In this document: piece by piece, positions 1 to 12,468 of the stretch
Layout: every line of letters starts with the position of its first letter
How positions within the stretch are numbered: position 1 is the stretch's first letter
Translations under genes and position numbers: made by a program
Notes under the pieces: generated by a model
Told to the model about the DNA's origin: nothing
Seen by the model: only the letters and a program-made list of their open reading frames with translations
The model's database searches: none
Assembly: GCF_022842045.1 (NCBI RefSeq)
Contig: NZ_JALHQI010000003.1
Location: forward strand, 1 to 64,000
Reading direction: 5' to 3'
DNA: 64,000 nt
Origin: Arenimonas sp.
Lineage (GTDB): Bacteria > Pseudomonadota > Gammaproteobacteria > Xanthomonadales > Xanthomonadaceae

Positions 1-66
1 GCGCCGGCGCTGGGCCCGCGCGGTTCGCGCCACCGGATCGAGCCGAAGATGGGAGCCGTGGCATGA
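1..66 (+). CDS. ftsW: C-terminal end of the gene upstream of murG, probably ftsW (partial)
   Basis: The first 21 codons of the window are open and end with a TGA that overlaps the murG start as ATGA. The visible tail is short, basic and rich in Ala/Pro/Arg, with no domain left to identify. The name ftsW (lipid II polymerase of the divisome) rests only on position, because ftsW normally precedes murG in the dcw cluster. Most of the gene lies outside the window. Confidence 0.45.
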   Translation, partial: APALGPRGSRHRIEPKMGAVA

Positions 67-1139
67 GCGGCCCCGTGCTGATCCTCGCCGGCGGCACCGG
101 CGGCCACATCTTCCCGGGCCTGGCCGTGGCGCAGGCGCTGCGCGCGCGCGACGTGCCGGTGCTGTGGCTGGGCGCCGCGGGCGGCATGGAAACGCGGTTG
201 GTGCCGCAGGCCGGCGTGGCGCTGGAGACCATCGCCATCGGTGGCCTGCGCGGCAAGGGCGCCATGACCCTGCTCAAGGCGCCGTTCGTGCTCGCCCGCG
301 CCTGCCTGCAGGCGCTGACGGTGCTGCGGCGGGCCAGGCCGCGCGCGGTGGTCAGCTTCGGCGGCTACGCCGCCGGGCCGGGCGGCCTCTGCGCGTGGCT
401 GCTGCGCCGCCCGCTGCTGGTGCACGAGCAGAACCGCGCGCCCGGCCTGACCAACCGGGTGCTGGCGCGCCTGGCGCGCCGGGTGCTGTGTGGCTTCCCC
501 GGCAGCTTCCCGGGACGCGACACCGCCGACGTCGGCAATCCGGTGCGCCCGGCGATCGCCGCCGTGCCGCCGCCGGCCGAGCGCTTCGCCCGACGCAGCG
601 GCCCGGTCCGGCTGCTGGTGCTTGGCGGCAGCCAGGGCGCCTACGCGCTGAACACCGCGCTGCCGGCCCTGCTGGCGAAGCTGCCCGAGGCGCAGCGGCC
701 GACCGTGCGCCACCAGTGCGGCGAACGCCACGCCGAGGCCTCGCGCCAGGTGTACGCGCAGGCCGGCGTGCCCGCCAGCGTCGAACCGTTCATTGCCGAC
801 ATGGCCGAGGCCTACGCCTGGGCCGACCTGGTCGTCTGCCGGGCCGGTGCGCTCACCGTGGCCGAGCTTTGCGCCGCCGGCGTCGGCTCGCTGCTGGTGC
901 CGTTCCCGAAGGCGGTGGACGACCACCAGACCCGCAACGCCGAATTCCTGGTCGAGCGCGGCGCGGCCCGACTGCTGCCGGAAGGCGAGGGCTTCGATGC
1001 GCGCCTGCTCGACGCGCTCTCGTCGCTGCTGGCCGATGCGCCCGCGCGCCTGGCCATGGCCGAAGCCGCCCGCGCCGCCGCCCGCCCCGATGCGGCCGAG
1101 CGCGTTGCCGACCTGGTGCTGAAGGAGGCCCGCGCATGA
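63..1139 (+). CDS. murG: MurG, UDP-GlcNAc:undecaprenyl-PP-MurNAc-pentapeptide GlcNAc transferase
   Basis: The protein (358 aa) converts lipid I to lipid II at the inner face of the cytoplasmic membrane, the last cytoplasmic step before peptidoglycan polymerisation. The N-terminus has the GT28 glycine-rich loop [12 protein letters not shown] (residues about 10-21), followed by VHEQN near residue 120. The C-terminal donor-binding half has LVLGGSQGA near 187 and the GALTVAEL segment near 264. Length matches the family. The ATG overlaps the upstream TGA, and the stop overlaps the murC ATG, so the genes are probably translationally coupled. Confidence 0.97.
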   Translation: MSGPVLILAGGTGGHIFPGLAVAQALRARDVPVLWLGAAGGMETRLVPQAGVALETIAIGGLRGKGAMTLLKAPFVLARACLQALTVLRRARPRAVVSFGGYAAGPGGLCAWLLRRPLLVHEQNRAPGLTNRVLARLARRVLCGFPGSFPGRDTADVGNPVRPAIAAVPPPAERFARRSGPVRLLVLGGSQGAYALNTALPALLAKLPEAQRPTVRHQCGERHAEASRQVYAQAGVPASVEPFIADMAEAYAWADLVVCRAGALTVAELCAAGVGSLLVPFPKAVDDHQTRNAEFLVERGAARLLPEGEGFDARLLDALSSLLADAPARLAMAEAARAAARPDAAERVADLVLKEARA

Positions 1140-2572
1140 TCCGCCGCCGCCTGCAGGACACCGGCGACCTGGCCCGCGCTTTCCCGCGCGTGCACTTCAT
1201 CGGCATTGGTGGTGTCGGCATGAGCGGCATCGCCGAGGTGCTGGTGACGCTGGGCTACCAGGTCTCGGGCTCGGACCAGAACGATTCCGCCGCCACCCGC
1301 CGCCTGCTGGCGCTGGGCGCCGCCATCCATCGCGGGCACGCGGCGGGCAACATCGCGGGCGCGGATGTGGTCGTGGTGTCGAGCGCGATCCGCGCCGACA
1401 ACCCCGAACTGGTCGCCGCCCGCGCCGAGCGCATCCCGGTGGTCCCGCGCGCGGAAATGCTGGCCGAGCTGATGCGCTTCAAGCGCGGCATCGCGATCGC
1501 CGGCACCCACGGCAAGACCACCACCACCTCGTTGGTCGCCAGCGTGCTCAGCGAGGGCGGCCTGGACCCGACCTTCGTGATCGGCGGCCAGCTGCTCTCG
1601 GCCGGCGCCAACGCGCGCCTGGGCGGCGGCCAGTGGCTGGTGGCCGAGGCCGACGAGAGCGACGGCAGCTTCCTGCGCCTGAATCCGCTGGTGGCCGTGG
1701 TGACCAACATCGACGCCGACCACCTCGAGAACTACGGCGGCGACTTCGAGCGCGTGAAGGCCGCCTTCAATGAATTCCTGCACCGCCTGCCGTTCTACGG
1801 CCTGGCCGTGCTGTGCGTGGACGACGCCGAGGTGGCTGCGCTGGCCGCGGAGACGCCGCGCCACCTGGTCACCTACGGCATCGACCAGCCGGCCGACGTG
1901 TTTGCCCGCGACGTGCGCCAGGACGGCGCCTGCATGCGCTTCACCCTGCACCTGCCCGAGAGCGCGCCGCAGGTCGTGACCCTGAACCTGCCGGGTCGCC
2001 ACAACGTGCTCAATGCGCTGGCCGCGGCCGCGATTGGCTGGCAGCTGGGCGTCGCGCCGGCCGCGATCGCGTCGGCGCTCGAGAAGTTCCAGGGCATCGG
2101 CCGCCGCTTCAACCTCAAGGGCGAGCTCGACTTCGGCCGGGGCAAGGCGCTGCTGGTGGACGACTACGGCCACCATCCGAAGGAGCTGGAGGCCGTGTTC
2201 GCCGCGGCGCGTGGCGGCTGGCCGCAGCGCCGCCTGGTGGTGGCCTTCCAGCCGCATCGCTACAGCCGTACCCGCGACCTGTTCGACGATTTCGCCGCGG
2301 TGCTGTCCAGCGCCGACGCCGTCCTGCTCACCGACGTGTACCCGGCGGGCGAGGCGCCCATCGCGGGCGCCGACGCCAAGTCGCTCGCGCGCGCCATCCG
2401 CGCCCGCGGCCGCATCGACCCGGTGCTGGCGGGCGGCGCGCGCGAGCTGCCGCGCGTGCTGGCCGACGTACTGCACGACGGCGACCTGCTGCTGGTGATG
2501 GGCGCCGGCGACATCGGCCACGTCGCGGCCGAGCTCGCCCTGCACGGACTCAATGGAGAACCCCAGGCATGA
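1136..2572 (+). CDS. murC: MurC, UDP-N-acetylmuramate--L-alanine ligase
   Basis: The 478-aa protein adds L-Ala to UDP-MurNAc, the first cytoplasmic peptide step in peptidoglycan synthesis. The N-terminal Rossmann-like motif [17 protein letters not shown] is visible at about residues 20-36, and the ATP-binding [10 protein letters not shown] sits near 122-131. The central domain and the C-terminal Mur ligase domain follow. The reading frame stays open far upstream inside murG, but the ATG at 1136 overlaps the murG stop (ATGA) and gives the standard length. The stop overlaps the ddl ATG. Confidence 0.97.
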   Translation: MIRRRLQDTGDLARAFPRVHFIGIGGVGMSGIAEVLVTLGYQVSGSDQNDSAATRRLLALGAAIHRGHAAGNIAGADVVVVSSAIRADNPELVAARAERIPVVPRAEMLAELMRFKRGIAIAGTHGKTTTTSLVASVLSEGGLDPTFVIGGQLLSAGANARLGGGQWLVAEADESDGSFLRLNPLVAVVTNIDADHLENYGGDFERVKAAFNEFLHRLPFYGLAVLCVDDAEVAALAAETPRHLVTYGIDQPADVFARDVRQDGACMRFTLHLPESAPQVVTLNLPGRHNVLNALAAAAIGWQLGVAPAAIASALEKFQGIGRRFNLKGELDFGRGKALLVDDYGHHPKELEAVFAAARGGWPQRRLVVAFQPHRYSRTRDLFDDFAAVLSSADAVLLTDVYPAGEAPIAGADAKSLARAIRARGRIDPVLAGGARELPRVLADVLHDGDLLLVMGAGDIGHVAAELALHGLNGEPQA

Positions 2573-3531
2573 CGCCGATCCCCGCCCCGCGCATCACCGA
2601 CCCGAAGGCCTTCGGCCGCGTCGCCGTCCTGATGGGCGGCACCAGCGCCGAGCGCGAAGTGTCGCTGGAGTCGGGCCGCAACGTGCTCGAGGCGCTGCGC
2701 GCCCGGGGCATCGACGCCCAGCCGGTGGACGGCATCCCGGCCCTGCTGGAAGCGCTGCTGGCCAAGCGCTTCGACCGCGTGTTCAACATCCTGCACGGCA
2801 ACAAGGGCGGCGGCGAAGACGGCACCCTGCAGGGCCTGCTCGAGGCGCTGCGCGTGCCGTACACCGGCTCGGGCGTGCTGGGTTCGGCCCTGGGCATGGA
2901 CAAGATCCGCACCAAGCAGGTCTGGCTGTCGCTGGGCCTGCCGACGCCGCGCTACGCGCGCCTGGCGCCGGGTGCCAACGTGGTCGAAGCCGCCCGCACG
3001 CTCGGCCTGCCCGTGATCGTCAAGCCGTCGTGCGAAGGTTCGAGCGTCGGCGTCTCGCGCGTGTTCGACGAAGCCGGCCTGGCCGCCGCGGTCGACCTGG
3101 CCGCGCGCTATCCGGGCGAACTGCTGATGGAGCAGATGATCGTCGGCGGCGAGTTCACGGTCGGCATCCTCGGCGACGTCGCCCTGCCCAGCATCCGCAT
3201 CGTGCCGGCGGGCGAGTACTACGACTACCACGCCAAGTACGTGGCCGAGGACACGCAGTACCTGTGCCCGGGCCTGGACGGCGAGGCCGAGGCCGCGATC
3301 CGCACGCTCGCACTGGCCGCGTTCCGCGCCGCCGGCTGCACCGGCTGGGGCCGCGTCGACGTGATGCGCGATGCCGCTGGCCACAACTACCTGCTCGAGG
3401 TGAACACCGCGCCGGGCATGACCAGCCACTCGCTGGTGCCCAAGGCCGCGGGCCAGGTCGGCATCGGCTTCGAAGAACTTTGCTGGCGCGTGCTCGAGAC
3501 CAGCCTGCCGCGGGAGGACGCCACGCCGTGA
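2569..3531 (+). CDS. ddl: D-alanine--D-alanine ligase
   Basis: This ATP-grasp enzyme (320 aa) makes the D-Ala-D-Ala dipeptide for MurF. The N-terminal [15 protein letters not shown] motif (residues about 19-33) is the family signature. The ATP-grasp region carries [13 protein letters not shown] near 150, and the C-terminus has the metal-binding [16 protein letters not shown] segment. It sits between murC and ftsQ with 4-nt overlaps on both sides, as in other gammaproteobacterial dcw clusters (ddlB position). Confidence 0.96.
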   Translation: MTPIPAPRITDPKAFGRVAVLMGGTSAEREVSLESGRNVLEALRARGIDAQPVDGIPALLEALLAKRFDRVFNILHGNKGGGEDGTLQGLLEALRVPYTGSGVLGSALGMDKIRTKQVWLSLGLPTPRYARLAPGANVVEAARTLGLPVIVKPSCEGSSVGVSRVFDEAGLAAAVDLAARYPGELLMEQMIVGGEFTVGILGDVALPSIRIVPAGEYYDYHAKYVAEDTQYLCPGLDGEAEAAIRTLALAAFRAAGCTGWGRVDVMRDAAGHNYLLEVNTAPGMTSHSLVPKAAGQVGIGFEELCWRVLETSLPREDATP

Positions 3532-4295
3532 ACGCCCTGCTGCGCGTCATCGCCTGGACCCTCGCCATCGCCCTGGTGGCGCTGCCCGTGGTCGCCGTGC
3601 TCAACGGCTGGATCGCCGGCGAGCGCTGGCCGATGCGCAAGCTGGCCGTGACCGGCGAGTTCGCGCAGGTGGACGAGGCGGCGGTGCGCGAGGCGGTGTT
3701 GCCGCTGGTGCAGCGCGGCTTCTTCGCGGTCGACCTGGACCAGGTGCGCGACGCCGTCGCCGGCCTGCCCTGGGTGGAGCGGGTGGAAGTGCGTAAGCGC
3801 TGGCCCGACCGCCTCGAGGTCAGCCTGACCGAACACACGCCGGTGGCGCGCTGGACCGACGGCCGCCTGCTGTCCGACGACGGCAAGCTGTTCGCGGCGC
3901 CCGAGGGTGCCGGGGCCGGCCTGCCGTTGTTCGAAGGCCCGGAAGGTCGCGCCAGCGAACTAATGTCCTTCCACAGCCTGGCGCGCCCGCTGTTCCTCAC
4001 CGTCGGCGCCAGGGTCGAGTCGGTGCAGCTCAGCGCCCGCGGCAGCTGGAGCCTGAAGCTCGACGACGGCACCGCGGTCGAAGCCGGCCGCGGCGACCCG
4101 CAGGCGCGCCTGGCCCGGTTCGCGCGCCTGCTGCCGAAGCTGCGCGACAACGACCCGCGCGTGCTGGTGCGCGCCGACCTTCGCTACACCAATGGCTTCA
4201 CCCTGGTCTGGGGCGATCCGCCGCCGGCCATCCCGAACGAAAAAGAGGCGTCGCCCGGCGACGCCGCCGGCCGCACGCAGGAAGGAAACGCATGA
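3528..4295 (+). CDS. ftsQ: Cell division protein FtsQ
   Basis: This is a bitopic inner-membrane divisome protein (255 aa) that recruits FtsB/FtsL. One transmembrane helix lies at about residues 5-27, followed by a POTRA domain (starting near [10 protein letters not shown]) and the beta domain with the [16 protein letters not shown] segment. I take the GTG at 3528 as the start because it overlaps the ddl stop (GTGA) and gives a cytoplasmic tail of only a few residues. The stop overlaps the ftsA ATG. Confidence 0.93.
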   Translation: MNALLRVIAWTLAIALVALPVVAVLNGWIAGERWPMRKLAVTGEFAQVDEAAVREAVLPLVQRGFFAVDLDQVRDAVAGLPWVERVEVRKRWPDRLEVSLTEHTPVARWTDGRLLSDDGKLFAAPEGAGAGLPLFEGPEGRASELMSFHSLARPLFLTVGARVESVQLSARGSWSLKLDDGTAVEAGRGDPQARLARFARLLPKLRDNDPRVLVRADLRYTNGFTLVWGDPPPAIPNEKEASPGDAAGRTQEGNA

Positions 4296-5527
4296 ATCGC
4301 AAAGGCGACAAGTCGCTGATCGTCGGCCTCGACATCGGCACCTCCAAGGTCACCGCCCTGGTGGGTGAATACTCGCCCGGCCAGGAGATCGAGGTGATCG
4401 GCATCGGCTCGCACGAATCGCGCGGCATGAAGCGCGGCGTGGTGGTGGACATCGAATCCACCGTCCAGTCGATCCAGCGCGCGGTGGAGGAGGCCGAGCT
4501 GATGGCCGGCTGCGAGATCCGCTCGGTCTACGCCTCCATCACCGGCAGCCACACCCAGTGCCGCAATTCGCCCGGCATCGTGCCCGTGGCCGGCGGCGAA
4601 GTGACCTACGCCGACCTCGACCGCGTGCTGGAGGCCGCGAAGGCGGTCGCGGTGCCGGCCGACCAGAAGATCCTGCACGCCATCGCACAGGAATACATCG
4701 TCGACAACTCGCAGGAAGGCATCCGCAACCCGGTCGGCATGTCCGGCGTGCGGCTCGAGGTGCGCGCGCACCTGGTCACCGGCGCCCAGTCGGCCGCAAG
4801 CAACGTGATGAAGTGCGTGCAGCGCTGCGGGCTGCAGGTGGACGACCTGATCCTGAGCTCGCTGGCCTCCAGCACCGCCGTGCTCACCACCGACGAGAAG
4901 GAGCTGGGCGTGGTGCTGGTGGACATCGGCGCCGGCACCACCGACATCGCCGTGTTCGTTCAGGGCGCCATTCGCCATTCGGCTTCGCTGCCGATCGCCG
5001 GCGACCAGGTCACCAACGACATCGCCCACCTTCTGCGCACGCCCACGCCCGAGGCCGAGCAGATCAAGGTGCGCTACGCCTGCGCGCTGGCGCAGCTGGC
5101 CACCGCCGAGGAGTCCATCCAGGTGCCGAGCGTGGGCGACCGCCCGCCGCGCCGCCTGGCCCGCCAGGCCCTCGCCGAGGCGGTGCAGAACCGCTACGAG
5201 GAAATCTTCGAGATGGTGCAGGCCGAACTGCGCCGCTCGGGCTTCGAGGAGCTGGTTCGCGCCGGCCTGGTGCTCACCGGCGGCGCCTCGCGGATGGAGG
5301 GCGTGGTCGAGCTCGCGGAAGAAATGCTGCACATGCCGGTGCGCGTGGGGATTCCCCAGCACGTCTCCGGCCTGGGCGAAGTGGTGGGCAACCCGGTGCA
5401 CGCCACCGGCGTCGGCCTGCTGCTGTGGGGCAGCCTGCTGGAACACCCGCGCCGCCCGACGCTGTCGGCGGGCAAGGCGGGAACGATTTGGACGAAGTTC
5501 AAGAACTGGTATCGCGGTGAGTTCTGA
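4292..5527 (+). CDS. ftsA: Cell division protein FtsA
   Basis: The protein (411 aa) is the actin-like tether that attaches FtsZ to the membrane. It has the phosphate-1 motif GLDIGTSKVTALV near residues 12-24, the phosphate-2 segment VVLVDIGAGTTDIAVF, and the adenosine motif VLTGGAS. The C-terminal WTKFKNWYRGEF is an amphipathic membrane-targeting helix. The start overlaps the ftsQ stop. ftsZ follows after an 84-nt gap. Confidence 0.97.
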   Translation: MNRKGDKSLIVGLDIGTSKVTALVGEYSPGQEIEVIGIGSHESRGMKRGVVVDIESTVQSIQRAVEEAELMAGCEIRSVYASITGSHTQCRNSPGIVPVAGGEVTYADLDRVLEAAKAVAVPADQKILHAIAQEYIVDNSQEGIRNPVGMSGVRLEVRAHLVTGAQSAASNVMKCVQRCGLQVDDLILSSLASSTAVLTTDEKELGVVLVDIGAGTTDIAVFVQGAIRHSASLPIAGDQVTNDIAHLLRTPTPEAEQIKVRYACALAQLATAEESIQVPSVGDRPPRRLARQALAEAVQNRYEEIFEMVQAELRRSGFEELVRAGLVLTGGASRMEGVVELAEEMLHMPVRVGIPQHVSGLGEVVGNPVHATGVGLLLWGSLLEHPRRPTLSAGKAGTIWTKFKNWYRGEF

Positions 5528-5611
5528 ACGACGTCATTGGCGTAGCGGAACAAGCAACGAACAAGAAAGCACAACAACAACCCCTGGATTCGAATCACGG
5601 AGGACGCGGAC

Positions 5612-6841
5612 ATGGCACATTTTGAACTGATCGAGAAGTTGGCACCCAATGCGGTAATCAAGGTCATCGGCGTCGGCGGCGGCGGTGGCAACGCCGTGGC
5701 GCACATGGTCAACGCGGGCGTGGAGGGCGTGGAGTTCATCACCGCCAACACCGACGCGCAGGCGATCAAGCAGTGCGGCGCCAAGCTGCAGCTGCAGCTC
5801 GGCGGCAACGTCACCAAGGGCCTGGGCGCCGGCGCCAATCCCGAGGTCGGCCGCCAGGCCGCGCTCGAGGACCGCGAGCGCATCGTCGAGGCGCTGGAAG
5901 GCGCCGACATGGTGTTCATCACCGCCGGCATGGGCGGCGGCACCGGCACGGGCGCCGCCCCGGTCGTGGCGCAGCTGGCCAAGGAGATGGGCATCCTGAC
6001 CGTCGCGGTGATCACCAAGCCGTTCCCGTTCGAGGGCCGCCGCCGCATGCAGGTGGCGCTCAAGGGCATCGAGGAGCTGAGCCACCACTGCGACTCGCTC
6101 ATCACCATCCCGAACGAAAAGCTCATCACCGTGCTGGGCCGCCAGGCCACCATGGTGCAGGCCTTCCGTGCCGCCAACGACGTGCTGCTGGGCGCCGTGA
6201 AGGGCATCGCCGACCTGATCGTCAGCCCGGGCCTGATCAACGTCGACTTCGCCGACGTCCGCACCGTCATGTCCGAGATGGGCCTGGCGATGATGGGCAC
6301 CGGCGTCGCCCGCGGCGACGACCGCGCCCAGGCCGCCGCCGAGGCCGCGATCTCCAACCCGCTGCTGGACGAGGTGAACCTGTCCGGCGCCAATGGCGTG
6401 CTGGTCAACATCACCGCCGGCCCGGACTTCACCATGGCCGAGTTCGACGAGATCGGCCGCACCATCGAGGACTTCGCCTCCGAGGACGCCACCGTGGTCA
6501 TCGGCACCTCGCTGGATCCGGACATGCAGGACGAAGTGCGCGTCACCGTGGTGGCCACCGGCCTCAACCGCGGCGTCGTTCGCCAGGCCGCCCCGCGCGC
6601 CCCAGAGAAGGAGGTCTACCGCGCCCCGGTCAAGCTGGTGCGCAACGCCAGCACCGGCCAGGTCGACTACGACGCGATGGCCAACGTGACCGCGGCCCCG
6701 CCGCAGGCCAATGGCCACATGGGCCTGCGCGCCAGCCGCTCGGCCGAGCCGGCGTCGGCCGCGACCAGCGCGCTGTCGGACTTCCCGACCGACCACAGCT
6801 ACCTCGACATCCCGGCCTTCCTGCGTCGCCAGGCCGATTGA
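5612..6841 (+). CDS. ftsZ: Cell division protein FtsZ
   Basis: This tubulin-like GTPase (409 aa) forms the Z ring. The tubulin signature GGGTGTGAAP is near residues 109-118, and the N-terminal GVGGGGGNAV loop and T7 region are present. The linker after about residue 320 is short and Ala-rich. The conserved tail DIPAFLRRQAD carries the FtsA/ZipA-binding peptide. A strong ribosome binding site GGAGG (5599-5603) lies 8 nt before the ATG. It is the last gene of the dcw cluster here. Confidence 0.98.
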   Translation: MAHFELIEKLAPNAVIKVIGVGGGGGNAVAHMVNAGVEGVEFITANTDAQAIKQCGAKLQLQLGGNVTKGLGAGANPEVGRQAALEDRERIVEALEGADMVFITAGMGGGTGTGAAPVVAQLAKEMGILTVAVITKPFPFEGRRRMQVALKGIEELSHHCDSLITIPNEKLITVLGRQATMVQAFRAANDVLLGAVKGIADLIVSPGLINVDFADVRTVMSEMGLAMMGTGVARGDDRAQAAAEAAISNPLLDEVNLSGANGVLVNITAGPDFTMAEFDEIGRTIEDFASEDATVVIGTSLDPDMQDEVRVTVVATGLNRGVVRQAAPRAPEKEVYRAPVKLVRNASTGQVDYDAMANVTAAPPQANGHMGLRASRSAEPASAATSALSDFPTDHSYLDIPAFLRRQAD

Positions 6842-6983
6842 GTAGAAGGGCGGCCGGCCGCCCGCACCCGACCAGGTGCGGCGGTGCGGTTCGCAGCCGG
6901 CCGGCCAGGAAGGTCGCGTCCGGGTAGGGTCCGGTCCCGCTTGCGGGGTTAGACCTGCTGTCCCCAGGGGGTCAGGAAACCTT

Positions 6984-7013
6984 GACCCGCCGGCCCTGCC
7001 GGCGGGTCCTTTT
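6984..7013 (+). terminator. Intrinsic terminator after ftsZ
   Basis: A 10-bp perfect stem (GACCCGCCGG paired with CCGGCGGGTC), 5-nt loop CCCTG, followed by CTTTT. It is well placed to end the dcw transcript before lpxC. Confidence 0.8.
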
Positions 7014-7062
7014 CCGGCCGGAAGGGGCAAGGATGGATACAAAAATGTGAACCAGCTCACGT

Positions 7063-7092
7063 TTGTTGCTGAAATGGGACGCTGGGAATAAT
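7063..7092 (+). promoter_or_regulatory. Candidate sigma-70 promoter of lpxC
   Basis: TTGTTG (7063-7068), an 18-nt spacer and AATAAT (7087-7092), about 75 nt before the lpxC ATG, in the only AT-rich patch of the gap. Assigned by eye. Confidence 0.45.
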
Positions 7093-7168
7093 GTTAGGTT
7101 TTCGTTTATTGCGCCCTGTGGTATGGTTCGAGCGGTTTTGCGCGCTCCTCCCGGAGAACGCCACAAAA

Positions 7169-8080
7169 ATGATCAGACAAAGAACCCTCAAGAACGTCAT
7201 CCGCGCCACCGGCGTCGGCCTGCACAGCGGCGAGAAGGTCTACATGACCTTGCGCCCGGCTGCGCCTGATACCGGCATCGTGTTCCGGCGCGTCGACTTC
7301 GAATCCCCGATCGAGATCCACGCCAAGGCCGAGAAGGTCGGCGACACCAGCCTGTGCACCGCGCTGGTCGAGGGCAACACCCGGGTCATGACCATCGAGC
7401 ACCTGCTGTCGGCCATGGCCGGCCTGGGCATCGACAACGCCTACGTGGACCTGTCCACGGCGGAAGTGCCGATCATGGACGGCTCCGCCGGTCCCTTCGT
7501 GTTCCTGCTGCAGTCCGCGGGCATCGAGGAGCAGGCCAAGGCCAAGCGCTTCATCCGCATCCTCAAGCCCATCAAGGTCGAGGACGGCGACAAGTGGGCC
7601 CGCTTCGAGCCGTTCGAAGGCTTCAAGGTCGGCTTCACCATCGATTTCCAGCACCCCATCTTCAACAAGTCGACCTCGAGCACCGAGATCGACTTCTCGA
7701 CCACCTCCTTCGTCAAGGAAGTGAGCCGGGCCCGTACCTTCGGCTTCATGAAGGACATCGAGTTCCTGCGCGAGCGCAACCTGGCGCTCGGCGGTTCGAT
7801 GGACAACGCCATCGTCCTGGACGACTACCGCGTGCTCAACGAGGACGGCCTGCGCTACGAGGACGAGTTCGTGAAGCACAAGATCCTCGACGCCATCGGC
7901 GACCTCTACCTGCTGGGCCACAGCCTGATCGGCGCCTTCTACGGCTACAAGTCCGGCCACGCGCTCAACAACCAGCTGCTGCGCACCCTGCTGGCCGATA
8001 CCTCGGCTTGGGAAGAGGTCACCTTCGAGGATCCGGCCCTGGCGCCGATTTCCTACGCCCACCCCGCCCAGGCGGTGTAA
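7169..8080 (+). CDS. lpxC: LpxC, UDP-3-O-acyl-N-acetylglucosamine deacetylase
   Basis: This is the zinc-dependent, committed step of lipid A synthesis (303 aa, close to the usual 305). Zinc ligands are visible in [12 protein letters not shown] (near residue 78) and in [15 protein letters not shown] (near 236-250). The N-terminus [21 protein letters not shown] is typical. The ATG at 7169 was chosen over 7091 on family length, with a GGAGA ribosome binding site at 7153-7157. It has its own promoter candidate upstream. Confidence 0.97.
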   Translation: MIRQRTLKNVIRATGVGLHSGEKVYMTLRPAAPDTGIVFRRVDFESPIEIHAKAEKVGDTSLCTALVEGNTRVMTIEHLLSAMAGLGIDNAYVDLSTAEVPIMDGSAGPFVFLLQSAGIEEQAKAKRFIRILKPIKVEDGDKWARFEPFEGFKVGFTIDFQHPIFNKSTSSTEIDFSTTSFVKEVSRARTFGFMKDIEFLRERNLALGGSMDNAIVLDDYRVLNEDGLRYEDEFVKHKILDAIGDLYLLGHSLIGAFYGYKSGHALNNQLLRTLLADTSAWEEVTFEDPALAPISYAHPAQAV

Positions 8081-8115
8081 GGCGGCTGTCATCCCGCGGC
8101 AGCGGAACGAGACAC

Positions 8116-8140
8116 GGGTCACAAAGTTTGACCCTCCTTT
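8116..8140 (+). terminator. Weak terminator candidate after lpxC
   Basis: GGGTCA and TGACCC form a 6-bp stem around a 7-nt loop, followed by TCCTTT. It is short, and is supported mainly by its position between lpxC and the convergent dciA. Confidence 0.4.
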
Positions 8141-8170
8141 AACGTCTTGTTAACGACTCGACCCGGAGGC

Positions 8171-8187
8171 CGGGGCATCATGCCCCG
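8171..8187 (-). terminator. Hairpin with the dciA stop codon in its loop
   Basis: A 7-bp perfect stem CGGGGCA/TGCCCCG encloses a 3-nt loop that is the TGA stop of dciA. No T-tract follows on the minus strand, so it may be a stability element rather than a full terminator. Confidence 0.4.
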
Positions 8188-8669
8188 TCGGTGCCAGACC
8201 GGGACGACGAGGCCAGCCGCAGAAGCTGCGCCCGGAGCTCCGGATCCGAAACCGATTGGGCGGTGGCCCGCAGTGAATCGCGGACTGCCTCGGAGAGTGA
8301 CCGGGCGGTACCGGTCCCCGTGGGGACGGGCGACACCGGAGTGGACACTTTCACCACGAGCGACCGGCCCCTGAGGCCAGCCGCGGCCGCCGCGCCCAGC
8401 AGGGCGTCGGCATGCAGCCGCAGCTTGGCCTTCCAGACCGGCGCGCTCACCAGGAACACCAAGTGCTTGTCATCCACGTTGGCCAGCTTGCATTGGCCGG
8501 CCAAGGTGGCGGGGAGACTCTGGCGCAGCAACGGATCCAGCGCAGCCAACCATTTGGCGCGCTCGACCACGTTGGCCAGCCCGGATCCGGCCAGCGCCTC
8601 GAGCGCCAGCGGGGGAAGGGCCAGCGACGACGCGGCGCCGCGGACGCGGGTTTTAGGTGGTTCAGACAT
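8178..8669 (-). CDS. dciA: DciA-type helicase loader (DUF721)
   Basis: The protein (163 aa from this start) has the DUF721 core: a basic, Ala/Leu-rich region with WLAALDPLLRQSLP followed by the segment KHLVFLVSAPVWKAKLRLHA. DciA proteins load or help load the replicative helicase DnaB in bacteria lacking DnaC. The position between lpxC and an M23 gene upstream of secA is typical of Xanthomonadaceae. The start is uncertain: the ATG at 8669 gives MSEPPKTR, while ATGs at 8681 and 8684 have a GGAGG (complement of 8697-8701) 12-15 nt upstream. All choices overlap the divergent M23 gene start. Confidence 0.85.
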   Translation of the reverse strand: MSEPPKTRVRGAASSLALPPLALEALAGSGLANVVERAKWLAALDPLLRQSLPATLAGQCKLANVDDKHLVFLVSAPVWKAKLRLHADALLGAAAAAGLRGRSLVVKVSTPVSPVPTGTGTARSLSEAVRDSLRATAQSVSDPELRAQLLRLASSSRSGTDGA

Positions 8670-9582
8670 GATGAATGTCATCATCGCAGCAAAATTCCTC
8701 CGGGCGCCAAAAAAACTGGCGTTCGACCAGCCGAAGGTCGCGGGCATCGCGCTGGGCGCCATCGCGCTGGTGCTGGCCACCGCCTTCGGGCTGGGCTACC
8801 TGGCGCGCGGCGCCAACGGCGCGGCCCTCCAGGAAATCGCCCGCATGCAGTCCCAGCTCGACGCCCAGGCGCTCGAGCTCACCCAGGCCCGGGAGGAGGC
8901 CCAGCGCGAAGTCAACGCCATCGCCGCCCGCGTCGGTGAACTCCAGGCCCAGGCCAACCGCCTCAATGCCCTCGGCGACCGCCTGACCCGGGTCGGCAAG
9001 CTCAAGGACGGCGAATTCAACTTCGGCGAACTGCCCGGCCAGGGCGGTGGCGAGGCCGCCGGCGATGTCGCCTCCGGCGACCTGCTCGCCAGCCTCGACC
9101 AGCTGCAGGCGCAGTTCGACCACTCCGGCCGCCAGCTCAACGTGCTCGAGGCCCTGCTGTTCGACCAGGACCTCGACGCCAAGCGCACGCCCGCCGGCAT
9201 GCCGGCGCCGGGCTACATCGTTTCCGGCTACGGCAACCGCAACGACCCCTTCGGCCGCGGACGCGCCCACCACATGGGCATCGACATCGACGCCAACAGC
9301 GGCGACCCGATCACCTCCGCCGCCGACGGCGTGGTCAGCTACTCCGGCTGGCGCAACGGCTACGGCAACACCATCGAGATCGACCACGGCAACGGCTTCA
9401 AGACCCTGTACGCCCACAACGCGGCGAACCTGGTGAAGGCGGGCGACGTGGTCCGCGCCGGCCAGCTGATCGGCAAGGTCGGCTCCACCGGCCGCTCCAC
9501 CGGCTCGCACCTGCACTTCGAGATCATGCTCGACGGCCGCCAGGTCAACCCGCGCCAATACCTGGACAAGGTCCGCGGCTGA
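8668..9582 (+). CDS. M23 family membrane-anchored peptidoglycan endopeptidase
   Basis: The protein (304 aa) has one transmembrane helix at about residues 24-46, a Gln/Ala/Glu-rich coiled coil (about 50-115) and a C-terminal LytM/M23 domain. Zinc-binding motifs are HHMGIDID near 205-212 and SHLHFE near 280, both intact, so it is probably catalytically active on cell-wall cross-links in the periplasm. AGGTGG (8655-8660) lies 7 nt before ATG 8668. It occupies the place that secM has in E. coli (between lpxC and secA). Its start codon overlaps that of dciA. Confidence 0.92.
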   Translation: MMNVIIAAKFLRAPKKLAFDQPKVAGIALGAIALVLATAFGLGYLARGANGAALQEIARMQSQLDAQALELTQAREEAQREVNAIAARVGELQAQANRLNALGDRLTRVGKLKDGEFNFGELPGQGGGEAAGDVASGDLLASLDQLQAQFDHSGRQLNVLEALLFDQDLDAKRTPAGMPAPGYIVSGYGNRNDPFGRGRAHHMGIDIDANSGDPITSAADGVVSYSGWRNGYGNTIEIDHGNGFKTLYAHNAANLVKAGDVVRAGQLIGKVGSTGRSTGSHLHFEIMLDGRQVNPRQYLDKVRG

Positions 9583-9632
9583 GCGTCGCGGGCGGGCTTG
9601 ATAGTCCCGACCCCGTCCCCAAGTTAGACTAG

Positions 9633-9669
9633 ACGGCCGCGACGCCCCTCCTAGGGCTGCCGCGGCCGT
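9633..9669 (+). terminator. Hairpin between the M23 gene and secA
   Basis: A 9-bp perfect stem (ACGGCCGCG with CGCGGCCGT) whose loop holds a smaller GCCC/GGGC stem, followed by TTCATTT. It sits 45 nt before the secA ATG. It could be a terminator/attenuator of the upstream transcript or a structured secA leader. I cannot tell which. Confidence 0.5.
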
Positions 9670-9714
9670 TTCATTTCGCGCCCTGCGCGGTCCTTTCCCC
9701 TACCGGTTTTCCCC

Positions 9715-12459
<2,745 letters not shown>

Positions 12460-12468
12460 TCCCGGCGC

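Larger units (their letters stand above)
6842..7168. other. ftsZ-lpxC intergenic region
   Basis: This 327-nt gap has no credible gene. It holds a perfect 16-bp GC palindrome just after ftsZ (6848-6863), the terminator at 6984-7013, and an AT-richer stretch (about 7030-7130) with a promoter candidate for lpxC. An in-frame ATG at 7091 would extend LpxC by 26 residues unlike the family, so I treat this stretch as leader. Confidence 0.7.

Noticed and set aside
6848..6863. Perfect 16-bp GC palindrome after ftsZ as a terminator or operator
   Set aside because: No T-tract follows and no loop space is left in the perfect palindrome; a better terminator lies at 6984-7013. A role is possible but unsupported.
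7091..7168. ATG at 7091 as an alternative lpxC start
   Set aside because: It adds 26 residues not seen in the family and would overlap the promoter candidate; ATG 7169 has a ribosome binding site and gives the standard N-terminus.
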